Positions 1 to 9,816 of a stretch of 64,000 bases of DNA are shown one piece after another. The stretch is from Tomocerus qinae. Taxonomy: Eukaryota; Arthropoda; Collembola; Entomobryomorpha; Tomoceridae. Numbering within the stretch: position 1 is the stretch's first letter; every line of letters begins with the position of its first letter. The notes under the pieces were generated by a model. The model was not told the origin of the DNA and did no database searches. It worked only from the letters and a program-made list of their open reading frames with translations. The stretch lies in contig CM034548.1 of assembly GCA_020055645.1 (NCBI GenBank), positions 4,030,001 through 4,094,000 of the forward strand. Reading direction: 5' to 3'. A program made the position numbers and the translations under genes.

Positions 1-3000
1 ATATCACTCACTTATGGACCCATCGTCTAACACTTACATTCGTTTTGGTTAGTCTCAGGCTCCCTTTATGTTAAATGTCACGTCATTTCAGTTTGAGTGT
101 TCTCTCATGTTCAGGCTTCGCTTTTGGCTGCTGCCTTAACATTTACAAGAGAGCAAGCCAATACAGTTCATAGTCCAGTTCAGTCCAGTTCCAATTCATG
201 CAGTAAATGCAGCCAACAAACAAACACTGAAGTTAACCCCAGGATCGTAGCGACTCAATTGGGAAAAGCATTTCTTAACTGGGGCGCATTAACTCTCTGG
301 TTGTCAGTTTGTTTCTTTCAGGACGGTTCGTAACCGTCTGATATGCGAATGACTTTTCAAAATCGTTATACGATCCTGTACAAATATGTTTTGAAGTGAC
401 TTCACGTTACTGCTCCTATTATGTTATGATGTCATGCAAGTCTGACAGAAATACTTCGGCGGGTTTTGAATGAGTGCTCGATTTGACAGAAGGATAAAAA
501 GTGACGGAAGACTCAGAGAGCTCTATTTCTTTGAACTTATTGAGCATTTTATGTAGCTTTTCAGTTTTTAAACGTTAGACTGGAAATGGGAGCAATCAGA
601 TATATATAACTTGGTAGATCCTAAAATTCTACGATGAGGGTCGTTTTCTGCTTAGAAAATAGAATGTCTATTACAAATCTACCTAACTGGAGACCTTTAA
701 GAACATTTTATACGTTATGATAATTGGGACATATTCCAAGCAGTAGTTGATTATGATAAGTGTCATACACAATCCTCTTAAAATGCAAAATTAATATAAA
801 TAGTATGACATGAAATTAGTGGTCACTTGATGTCTGTAATAAAAGTTTTTAAGAAAATAAAAGGTTTGACAGGTTTAATTTTACTATTGAAACACCAGTG
901 AGCGTACCGCTTGTGATACGAGTACCTACTAAGAAATATAATAGAGGAAATGTACAGCCTCTGGCATATGCATAATATTTTAAAGCAATAAAAGGATTAC
1001 TAGATATTATTAAAATAAATTATCAGTGTGGGTTTAGTACTAGTTTTAGTGTCCGTAGTAACAATGGACAAGTAAACTAGTGCATAGCATTAAGCGCTGT
1101 GTATGGGCTGGGCAGGTCAGTTCTCGGTTTCTGGGTTAAGTAACGTGTAAGGAAGCACCCGTAGAGCGAGGCATTGTCCTCCCAACAGTGGCCTCTTATT
1201 CGTGTCAGACCTTACAAAAGAAATTCTTTCAAGCAAAGTCAAACAGACGACAACATTCAACTAAATACAATGCTACAATACAAATACTTTTATTATTTCC
1301 TCTCCTGGTGGTCCTTCCAGAAAAACGACTCAACCAGGCAAGTCCAGTCCAATCCACCACGCAATGAACTTCTTGTGCAAGTAAGAGCCTATACATGGGT
1401 TAATGGGATATTTATACTCTACAGACAGACACCACATACAACCACCACCGACTACAAACAACTATTGTTGGAGAAATTAACTAAGTTTGTCACAGTTTAA
1501 TGCCAACTATAAAATGAACGAATGTCCTCCACGGACAGGACACGAACACCCCCACTCATTACTCATTTATGTTATCTTCCGGAATCTTGTGGGATGTTGC
1601 ACTACAAATGAAACTAAATCCCTCAAACTGCTTCTCCATATTTATCATAATATGTTAAACCTTCACTCAAACCCCAAGTAATCTTAGAATATCATCAGTG
1701 CTTACATTTTTGTTCCATGGTTTACAATATTTCTTATTCTTTCTTACTTACGAACTAAAATATTATTATCTTTAGATGCTTTAGTTCCTCCTCGACGATA
1801 TTAGGTACATTCAATTTCTGTTACTCAAATAAATAATCTAGATTCTTTTAAACGAATCTGTAGTCAATGATAATTAAACAGACAGAAAATCTGCTTGAAA
1901 TTTCTTGGAGATTTTAAACGGTTGTCCTTGAATCTAAATTCTGTTTAAATTAAGTTTCAACTTATTTCGTTCAGGTTGTCTGTAAGGAACTAATTATGGT
2001 CATGATAATGTCTAGTTATTCGAAAAACGTCAAAAAACTGTAGCTTATTTTTTTATTTGGAAATATGGATTATTCGTAGTAGGATAATATAATTTTATGG
2101 TTATAGTTTATCCAGAAGGGTTTCATGGCCTCAAGTACATATGATTTTTCTTTAGAAAAATTCTCTCCAAAACCATGGACGATACAGGTTTGGGCAAAAG
2201 TTTGATTGAATTCGCTCTTATGTCTCTTTTAATTCGGCGTTGTCACAGCGACCTTGATGAACGGGTGTTATCATTGTACAGATAGAGTTCCAGAGTCTAA
2301 ATTGTTAGGATGTGAGAAGGAAGTGACAACGTTCAAAAGAATGCTGTACAATACAGCTTGAGTTCTGTCTGTGTGGAGCATTAGCTACCTAAACTAAACA
2401 CAGAGTAGACATCCGGCTCCATCATCATTACTATCCTTATTATTGTCATTATCATTAGCTGGGAATTGATTGCCGAGTCATAGACACTCTTTTGGCAAAG
2501 TCATTCTTTTGTTGAACTGGAACAGAGTTGCTGTAATTTCGGTGGTTTAGAATTCAGCGCAGATGTCCTTAACTCAAACCATTCAAAGCAATCCAAGTCA
2601 GTCTACCAATTTTCATTTGACACGTCGACTTTTTCCACATTGTTTTCATTGTGTGATGTGGTGAGATGTGAGCGCATTGAGATGACAACTCCCATCCTTA
2701 TTAGAATCTCCTAAACTCACTTATCTCAATGTCTGCGACATGAATTGCCTCCCAATATAATTAGGATCAGCATTGCCAATCCAAATTTTCGCCCATTTGT
2801 TATATATCTATATGGGATGTGTGATGATGACGAGCCTTTTCATTTCAATTGACATTTAATGACTGCGCGACGATCACATTATTTCAGTTTTCATTCAATA
2901 CCAGAATATGCTACTACTGATCTGCACATACAATTATTTTGTTTTGTAGTAACACATTTACAAAAACTTCAATTTTGGGGTTATTTTATCACCTTTTATG

Positions 3001-3442
3001 ATATTTTGAGATTTTATATATCTACGAATTAATATTTTAAACGGGCCAATTTACCTACCGACGAAGATCAAATTTTCCTTTCTGACCGTTCGAATGACAC
3101 GGATTAATTAATACATTCGCTTACACTAAAACACACAAAAAATAAATTCCCGGGTGTTGTGATTAGAAATGAGAAAGTAAATAAAGATCCTCAATAGATA
3201 GAGGTACATGTACTAAAATAGAAAGAAAACAGAGAGAAAATCTTGACCGTGGAGTGTAGAAAAGGTACTAATGCTCCGCTAAGAGGCCTTCCAATAGCAT
3301 AAATTTATGAAACGAATGCTGAGCTGACATGACGTCGGGAAAGATCCAACATTTCTGTTCATCTTTTGCAATTGTCACGAGTGTGTGAAGTGTGAGGACT
3401 TTCACTTTCATACACTATACTATCTGTAGATGGTGTACATGA
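1..3442. other. AT-rich sequence without a supported gene
   Basis: I see no convincing gene or repeat. An open frame at 97-333 (+) would encode 78 residues in a locally GC-richer stretch, with an acceptor-like pyrimidine run before residue 6. A 28-codon ATG frame at 470-556 (+) is rich in Arg, Glu and aromatic residues. Neither has a recognisable domain, and frames of this size occur by chance at this base composition. Confidence 0.5.
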
Positions 3443-3450
3443 CCATAGCT

Positions 3451-3699
3451 CAGTACTGTATTTAGAAATCGATTTCGGTGGGGGCTATGATATCATAGGA
3501 CAATATCTATTAGGCATAATCGCGCGAAGCGCGAAAATTTTTGGCTTATTTTGTCTAAAATGAGTCAAAAATAGCCTAAAAATCACATAAAATCGCGCGA
3601 AGCGCGAAATTTTTTGGTATTTTGAAAAAAATTTTCCTTTTTTCTTGGATTTCGGGGGGGGCTTTAGCCCCCAAAGCCCACCCCCTCAATACAGCCTTG
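3451..3699. mobile_element. hAT-type MITE with internal GCGCGAAGCGCG palindromes
   Basis: This is a 249-bp non-autonomous DNA element. The 8-bp direct repeat CCATAGCT lies immediately on both sides (3443-3450 and 3700-3707), which is the target-duplication length of hAT transposons. The ends are imperfect inverted repeats: CAGTACTGTATTTAG on the left, and CAAGGCTGTATTGAG when the right end is read inward. The interior holds two copies of a self-complementary motif, TCGCGCGAAGCGCGAAA, near 3520 and 3593, each followed by a T run, plus a G-run/C-run pair close to the right end. No ORF is present, so it would have been moved by a transposase supplied elsewhere. Confidence 0.8.
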
Positions 3700-3958
3700 C
3701 CATAGCTACCTAAAGATTTAACTCCCTGCGAATACATTATAGATGTGTTTTCCTAGGTAGTGTCTAAATTAAGCTTCATGTAGATAAAATGTATGTAAAT
3801 TTTGACAAGAAATTTGTAAATGTAAATGTAAAAGGCATCTAAACTTAGATAGATAAGTGGATGTGTACTAAAGAAGTAAGAACATTGCCTTGAGAGTTCT
3901 AGTGTTCTGGGTATCTAGCATGATGGTAGTTTAGTTGCAGTCTTCAATCACTTTGAAT

Positions 3959-4391
3959 TAGAGAGTTGCACGGGCAGGCAATTTAGTGCCCGTAGAAAAT
4001 GAGTTCATGCCCGCCCGTGCCCCCTGCCCCCGAGAGCATCTTTGATTGCGAGCCCTAGCCCGCCTGTGACCGTGAAAATTCTGTGCTGTGTGCCCGTACC
4101 CGCCCGTACCCGTACGGGCACGGGCCGGGTACACAAAAAACAAAATTTCTGGCTTTTTTACTAAATATATTTACGGGTAGTTACTGGCGCCCAAGGACAT
4201 CATGAATTTGGCTGCCCGTGCCCGTAGCAAATGAGCCCATGCCCAACCATACCCGCCTATGAGCATCCCGATTTACCCGTGCCCGCCCGTGAGTAACCTT
4301 GATCAGCCCGTGCCCGTGAAAAATCTGTATCATATGCCCTTTCCTGCCTGAGCCCGTACTGTCGACCCGTGCCTGCATGTGCAATTCTCTA
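3959..4391. mobile_element. hAT-like element with duplicated CCCGTGCCCG-rich interior
   Basis: This 433-bp element has terminal inverted repeats of 22 bp (TAGAGAGTTGCACGGGCAGG on the left) that match at 19 of 22 positions. The flanking 8-bp duplications, CTTTGAAT at 3951-3958 and CTCTGAAT at 4392-4399, differ by one base. The interior is strongly GC-rich against the AT-rich surroundings and is built from degenerate CCCGTGCCCG words. It falls into two related halves, about 3965-4130 and 4200-4385. The minus-strand frames over both halves share a TGTG...FHGH...FxTGT spacing, so one half arose from the other by tandem duplication. Those frames are not genes; they are translations of the repeat. 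Confidence 0.75.
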
Positions 4392-5135
4392 CTCTGAATT
4401 TACAGAAACAGAGAAAGAACGCGTATTTTTTTACTCAATAAACACCTAATACCTACGTGTCAAGAAATATGTATTTTAAACTTAAGGCTATTTTATGTGA
4501 ATGGAAGTCAGGACAATTTAATTACGGCCTTCAAATCAGGCAAGGATTGTAATGAAAGAAATGCTATGGCAGCAGTACATCCAATTGGAAGAGCCCTATA
4601 TCCAGTAGAATGACATTTTACTGCCTTTGGATGACCAAGACCTCAATTGATCAGATTGGATATATCACTGTCTTGAGATGATAACATCTAAATTCATTTT
4701 TTATAAAACATTTTTTATTTCCATTGAAAACCAAATACACATTTAAACATTGATTGTTTGAAAAATAATTCCGAGTATATAAATAATTCTGCGGACGGCA
4801 ATTTCGGCTTTTCAGGAGTATTTTTATGCGCTGGAAATAATATTTGCTCGCGGAATTATTTCTATTATCCTGGAAAGGGTACCAATTTACGGGGCTGTAA
4901 AAATTATTATTTGGGCGGTAAAAATACATTTTTTAGCAGTTTTTTAATCGGCAGTAAACTTTTATTAGAAGGGCAGTAAAAACAAATGCAATAGGCTGTA
5001 GAACCAATTATAAAAGCAGTACCGAAAAATTGCTTTTTACATGTGCTTTAATAGAATAGATTCACTTAAAATGTTGGACTGTATTTAACTCGTGACGAAG
5101 ATACCGTATTTATCGATATAATTCCACTCATCGAG

Positions 5136-5159
5136 ATAGTTCCCCTACCGGGGAACTAT
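5136..5159. repeat. Perfect 10-bp hairpin
   Basis: ATAGTTCCCC (5136-5145) and GGGGAACTAT (5150-5159) are perfect inverted copies separated by TACC. Related ATTCCCC words lie on both sides inside the same transposon-like region, so this is probably a structural part of that element rather than a separate signal. Confidence 0.6.
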
Positions 5160-5874
5160 ATCGATTTTCCCCCGTAAATGTCAGCATTTGAAATTATAAT
5201 TCCCCATTTCGAATCAATTCCCCGGTCAAAATTTAGGGCATTTGGTACGTGTGCACTTACAGTAAGTACATGTGTACTAAAAGAGAAAGGAAGCAAGAAC
5301 ATTGGTATTGAAAGGTAGAAAATAGTTGCAGTCCACAGTAAATCTGAAATGGCAGAAGGAGGAGAACAACGATTATATTTGACTCCAAGAAGACCCAGCA
5401 AGATTCGTCTCTAAGGTAACGGGTTAGTCGGTCCGGTAGTTGGCAAATTAAAAATTCATTTTTTTCACTTCTGGAGGACAAATCCTATAATTTGTCCTCC
5501 ACTGCTTGGATAGGATAAAGGACTGCCATTGCTAACTACCATGGTGGTAACCTTGTATTTAAGGTGTTTATGTCTAGTAAAAGGCTACTTAAGCTTGTCA
5601 CATACCGAAAATATGTCCATGCTGATGCTACCTAAACCTATGAACTAAACTGCGACGGATATACTGTCTTTTTGTTCGAAATAACCGACAGAAAAAAATG
5701 TTTTCATTTGTAGTCAGCACTTACATGAGTCCTAACCGCTGTAAAATGTGGAAAACTTTTGAAAGTTTTTTGTCATCTGAAACCTCCATGTGGCATGTTT
5801 AAAATCACACCTCTGACAATTATGAAAATTCACTATGCACATGTCCGTTTTTTTCGACAGAATTATACATATAT

Positions 5875-6041
5875 GTTAACGGTAATAAGAAAATTCAAGC
5901 ATTAAGCTTAATGCCTAGGAAATAAGTAAAATTTTTGAAGAATTCTAATTTTTAGTATTTGAAATTTAGAAGGCCATTTACATAGTCCAATATTTTCAAA
6001 ATTACACTTAATGCCTAGGCATTAAGCTTATTGCCGTTAAC
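5875..6041. mobile_element. Small MITE with GTTAACGG ends and internal AAGCATTAAGCTTAATGC repeats
   Basis: This 167-bp element begins with GTTAACGGTAATAAG and ends with the inverted form CTTATTGCCGTTAAC. The hexamer ATATAT flanks it on both sides (5869-5874 and 6042-6047), although AT-rich DNA makes that duplication weak, and a TA duplication would fit equally well. Just inside the ends are inverted copies of a GCATTAAGCTTAATGCCTAGG-like block. There is no ORF. It sits between the inverted arms of the larger relic. Confidence 0.6.
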
Positions 6042-6966
6042 ATATATACATCGTTGCTATTGCCAGAATTCACAGGGTATTAGGTATTCACATTTCCTTC
6101 CTCCCCGTGTTAAGCAGATATCGATTGCAAATAAACGAAGACGACCCCCAGGTTTATCTAAAGCACTCGGTAAACTTTGATTGTACTGATACTTTCATTA
6201 CTTTTCCTTAAATACTGACATTGAATTAATTCTAGAAGTGATCTATAATTGATTTAATACTCCATTTGACTAAATAAATATCATTATTTTGTTACTGCTT
6301 TAATTATTGTTTCTACTGCCTATCGCAATTGTTTATTACTGCCCCACTTGATTAAAATTACTGCATTAAAAAAACTGCCTAACAAAATTCTTTTTACTGC
6401 TTAAATAATTAGTTTTACAGCCTTCTAAAAGTTTACCCTCCTGGAAACAGCTCCTAAAATCCCAAATTTTCACCTGAAAATCCCCAAATTTTATTGATTT
6501 TAAAAAAACTGAAAACGTTAGGCGGCTGAACTTTAGAGAACTATTTTTAAAAAAAGAAAACGATTTTTGGAGCTATGGCGCCCCCGCAGTACTTGTAAAA
6601 ATAAAATTAAGTGGGTCTTAAGTCATTGATTTCCTGAAAAAAATAAAATTTGAATTTTATTGTACAATACTCAATGTAAATTTATCGAATTCATAGCATG
6701 TTCCGCTAAATGCTTTGTGTCGCTACAGGCTCCCCTTAAGTATCCGAAAATAGACTTTTAAGAAGCAGAGCTGTTTTGTGGGAATGACCAATCTGTCTGT
6801 TCGTCTGTTAACACGGCAACTCAACTGTTATAGATAATCAGGTCAAACTTCCTGTACGTAATCTAAGAATGAAAAGTAAGGTTGAGTTTGAAATAGACAA
6901 AATCGGACCTCGGCACACCCCCGGCATGTGGGGTTGGTTCATAAGTTGTGTAGCTATAGTTCTCCA

Positions 6967-7139
6967 CAGGGCCGCAGCGAGGGGGGGCACCGGGGCACGT
7001 GCCCCCCCCCCCGAAATCGAGAAAAATAAAGAAATTTTTGTCTAAAATCGCAAAAAATCGCTAAAATTTTCGCGCTTTTCGCGTGCGAAAATTAGTTTCT
7101 CGGTGCCCCTCCCGAAATTTTTTTCTGGCTGCGGCCCTG
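6967..7139. mobile_element. hAT MITE with exact 8-bp target duplication
   Basis: This 173-bp element has perfect 12-bp terminal inverted repeats (CAGGGCCGCAGC and GCTGCGGCCCTG). It is flanked by the exact 8-bp direct repeat GTTCTCCA at 6959-6966 and 7140-7147. The CAGGG start and 8-bp duplication are typical of the hAT superfamily. The interior has a long C run and GCACCGGGGCACGTGCCCC near the left end, GGTGCCCCTCCCG near the right end, and a CGCGCTTTTCGCG core. It inserted into dispersed repeat family A, which is contiguous once the element is removed. Confidence 0.9.
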
Positions 7140-7192
7140 GTTCTCCACATCGAAAAACGTCATGAGATGGCTTGTTTGAAAGTTTATTTGTT

Positions 7193-7227
7193 AGGTCAAG
7201 GTCAGGTCATTTGAGGTCAAAAGGTCA
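7193..7227 (+). promoter_or_regulatory. Cluster of five AGGTCA half-sites
   Basis: AGGTCA occurs at 7193, 7199, 7204 (overlapping), 7214 and 7222 on the plus strand within 35 bp. AGGTCA is the core half-site bound by nuclear receptors, and direct repeats with short spacing are the usual arrangement. The cluster lies inside a dispersed repeat, so it may simply be repeat sequence. Any binding is inference. Confidence 0.3.
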
Positions 7228-7861
7228 AATTTTATTAAAAAATACGCTGAAAAATGTTGTGTACCGTTTCAAAGCCTGAATACATTTTACATGAATTTGA
7301 CATGGTTTATTTGGATTTATTTTAATATGTCAGGCAGATGGTAGGAGGGACAAATTATTACGTAATTGGTGCATGAACAAGCACCCGTCCACGTAGACAA
7401 ATAAATAACTGCAAGTGCATTTAGGGAACTTTAACTGGAAAGGCTACTGGCTCTTTGGTCTTATAAATAAAAACGGTGGTATCGCAGTGTGTTGTGCTAT
7501 TGTGTATAGGAGTTGCGGACTGACTGACTGAATCTGACTGGACTGAAACTGGACAGACAGACGGACAGACATGATATTCATTCAGATAAACTAGGGGTGG
7601 AAAGCGCTTTCGAAAGATGTGTGCTATAGAATGTATCATATCTTATCTTTGTAAGGTACTTTTTGTCTACCTGAATTTGACTGGTGACTTATGGATCGAT
7701 GTTAATGTGACTCATTGTATTCATATATGTGATATAGTGTACAATTTATGTATCTTTTTGTCTACCGATCATGGTTCTTTATGTCTACTTTGTATTAATA
7801 GACAAATGTTAAGTAATGTAATTACTGTACAAGAGCAACTAGAAATAACTCAAATAATTAA

Positions 7862-8213
7862 GTGTTCACACTAGGTAGAGAAAACTGTTATGAAAAGAGA
7901 TCGTTCTCATTCCAAGCTAGTGTTCAGTGGTATTCTGTACCTGATGACATAAAAAATAGTAAATCGATTAGTATTTTTAGCAATCAATACAAGGAAAGTT
8001 TGTTGCAAGTACAAGAAGATGAATCTGTACCCCTAGAAATTGAAAATGTCTGTAATTATTCATGTATTGAGTCGGTTCTAAACTTTAATTAACTTTTGTA
8101 TTACAACATTATAATTGCTAAAACCTGTGTCTAAATAAAGTGATATTGGCAGCCCAAACGCCTCCGCAAATAGGAAACTGTCAATTATCAATAATAATAA
8201 TAATAATAATAAT
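7862..8213 (+). mobile_element. 3' end of a non-LTR retrotransposon (LINE) with an (AAT)8 tail
   Basis: The frame at 7862-8092 encodes 76 residues. Residues 14-31 (SFSFQASVQWYSVPDDIK) match the conserved tail found after the reverse transcriptase domain in many animal LINEs (pattern SFxxxxxxLWNxLPxxIR), followed by a spaced hydrophobic segment like the family's FKxxLKxxL. After the stop comes about 100 bp of untranslated sequence with an AATAAA word near 8133. An exact (AAT)8 run at 8190-8213 follows, a 3' tail of the kind ending I-like and related elements. Nothing upstream of 7862 is open in this frame (a stop lies at 7859-7861), so this is a 5'-truncated dead copy. Confidence 0.75.
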
Positions 8214-8653
8214 GTATTCATATGTGTGATAATTGGAAATTTCATCCTATTTTATTTACTAGCCATTGCTCTATATCTAAAATTTGTTCTAGAATGTTTT
8301 AGGTCAATTTCAATACACTTTTTCATGCTTTTGTAACACCTATAAATATATGTGACATGTAATTTTTGCAGTGTACTTGTGCAACCTTTCAACTTAACGT
8401 TACTCAGTTACTCTGCTCGACTGTACTTAGAGTAAACGAAACTTTCTGTTTTTAAGAGCAATTCCTGTTTTTCCTGCAATTCTTTATTTTAAGCAGTAAT
8501 TTTCTTTAACTTATTTTCTTTCTTTAGCACACAGCACCAATCGGCATAGTGTGTACATACGGCTCTATATTTTACTTACCTGATTACTCACTAATTGCAC
8601 TTATTTCTTCATCTTAGAAATGGTTCATCTCCACATCTCCAAATTATTTTCAG

Positions 8654-9017
8654 ATGCCGCATGCCGTAAATGCCAGCCGTAAAATACATAATACACGGCA
8701 TTGGCAGTTTAATAGCAATATTCAACTAATGGAAGAACAAAAAATATAATTTCGATCATTTTATAATAAATGACAACTGCAATAAGTTATAAAATGAGTT
8801 TTCACTTTTCAAAGCTTTTCAGCCACTATAAGTGGCATATAGTGATGTTAATACACAATATTGATATATAAAATCACTTTTAGCGTGTTTTTACTCCCTT
8901 ACCACATCAATTTATAGAAACAGCTAAAAACGTAAAAAATAATTTACGGCATTTACGGCATGCAGCCAAATACCAAATGCCGTAAATTCTATTTACTGCA
9001 TTTACGGCATGCGGCAT
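8654..9017. mobile_element. MITE-like element with TTTACGGCAT terminal repeats
   Basis: The left end (ATGCCGCATGCCGTAAATGC, 8654-8673) and right end (8998-9017) are perfect 20-bp inverted repeats. Further GCCGTAAA or TTTACGGC words follow inside both ends, about seven in all, forming subterminal arrays that may be transposase-binding sites. The right end runs on into one more TTTACGGCAC unit, so the true border may be at about 9025 and the left end slightly truncated. I found no clear target duplication. The interior is AT-rich with no ORF. Confidence 0.6.
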
Positions 9018-9747
9018 TTACGGCACACTCGACACCTTGAGGCAAATGCATGTTTAGTCGTCTCAGTTGTCCCTGCATACTAATGACTTAACACTCTGAT
9101 TTTTACCTTTCAATTCAGTGATGGTCAGGTAACCGGGTAGGAAAAAGAAAAATCTTTAGAAATGAAAACAATGTAGATTATAAGCTCAAGGCTTTTTTTG
9201 CTTAATCTGTACTTCACCGTTAGCTTATCGTATATTTTATGCGTGAGTGTATATGCCCCGATAGAAATGAGTAAATATGTATTCTTCGCCTTGTGCTGTA
9301 CTAATAATTCATTTCAAATGTTGATCTAATGCTATTAATTTCAGTGCATCATAAAAGCGAAGAATAAGTATTTGACTTATGGTCAGTAGGTACAGTAGTA
9401 CACTCAACTCTACCGTCTCTACAGTTTTGTCTTCAGGTATGCAGTGGAGTTCGCCATGTAAGTAAGAGCTGATAAGCAATCGGGAGATAGACAATAAACT
9501 ACAGAAAATGAGTGGACCTCACCGACGGAGATTTGAATAGTGGTGGACGTCTTCTGCAAACATTATGAACACATCTGTATGTACATAAGAAGGTAGGAGA
9601 TGTGCCTAATAGTATGTGGATGAGTAGAGAAGAGAGAATGGAGAACCTATGAATATGAGGATGTGGCTGGACTAGCGCTGGAGTTGCATTCGTTTAACTC
9701 TGCTGGAGATTCAGTTTTAGAAAATAATCACACGCTACAATACTTAC

Positions 9748-9816
9748 AAATAGCTTCATTAATACAATATTAGCTGCGTAGGCTCCGAGTCGGCAGCTCT
9801 TCGCATCTCCATTCAA
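9748..9816 (-). CDS. Candidate 69-bp internal exon (minus strand)
   Basis: On the minus strand a pyrimidine-containing acceptor (TTATTCTTTAAATGCAG) precedes an open 23-codon stretch that ends at a consensus donor, GTAAGT. The exon is phase 0 at both ends and reads LNGDAKSCRLGAYAANIVLM followed by KLF, ending in a hydrophobic run. It could belong with the other minus-strand candidates at 12417-12464 and 15471-15604, which lie upstream in transcription order. I do not recognise a family. An open plus-strand frame also overlaps this interval, so coding status is not proven. Confidence 0.3.

Larger units (their letters stand above)
4850..6490. mobile_element. Region bounded by long diverged inverted arms (probable DNA transposon relic)
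   Basis: About 4850-5030 read on the minus strand aligns with about 6285-6490 on the plus strand. Shared landmarks, in order, are a TTCTACWGCCTAT word, several TTTTACTGCC words, a TTTTACAGCC word and a GTTTACCCT/GGTACCCTTT block followed by CCTGGA or TCCAGGA. Both arms are therefore made of repeated ACTGCC/GGCAGT units in opposite orientation about 1.3 kb apart. The interior has no transposase-sized ORF. It contains repeated ATTCCCC words near 5120-5225, a perfect hairpin at 5136-5159 and a younger MITE at 5875-6041. I could not define exact ends or a target duplication, so the superfamily is unknown. Confidence 0.5.
6755..7320 (+). repeat. Dispersed repeat family A, copy 1 (split by a hAT MITE)
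   Basis: This stretch matches 45925-46240 on the same strand. Shared blocks include GGAATGNCNNATCTGTCTGT near the start, an AAGTAAGRTYRAGTTTGAAA block, AAAAAATACGCTGAAAAAYG and a TTTTACATGNATTTGNCATG block at the end. Copy 1 is longer: it holds the MITE at 6967-7139 and an AGGTCA-rich segment missing from the other copy. A GACTGACTGACTG/GACAGACAGACG simple repeat follows at about 7515-7572. The family has no visible coding capacity. Confidence 0.65.

Noticed and set aside
3958-4384. Two Arg/Gly-rich minus-strand ORFs
   Set aside because: They are products of the duplicated CCCGTGCCCG interior of a transposon, with no independent coding support.
9622-9770. Plus-strand open frame overlapping the 9748-9816 minus exon candidate
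   Set aside because: It has no splice sites or start codon; kept only as a warning that protein-like appearance alone is weak evidence here.
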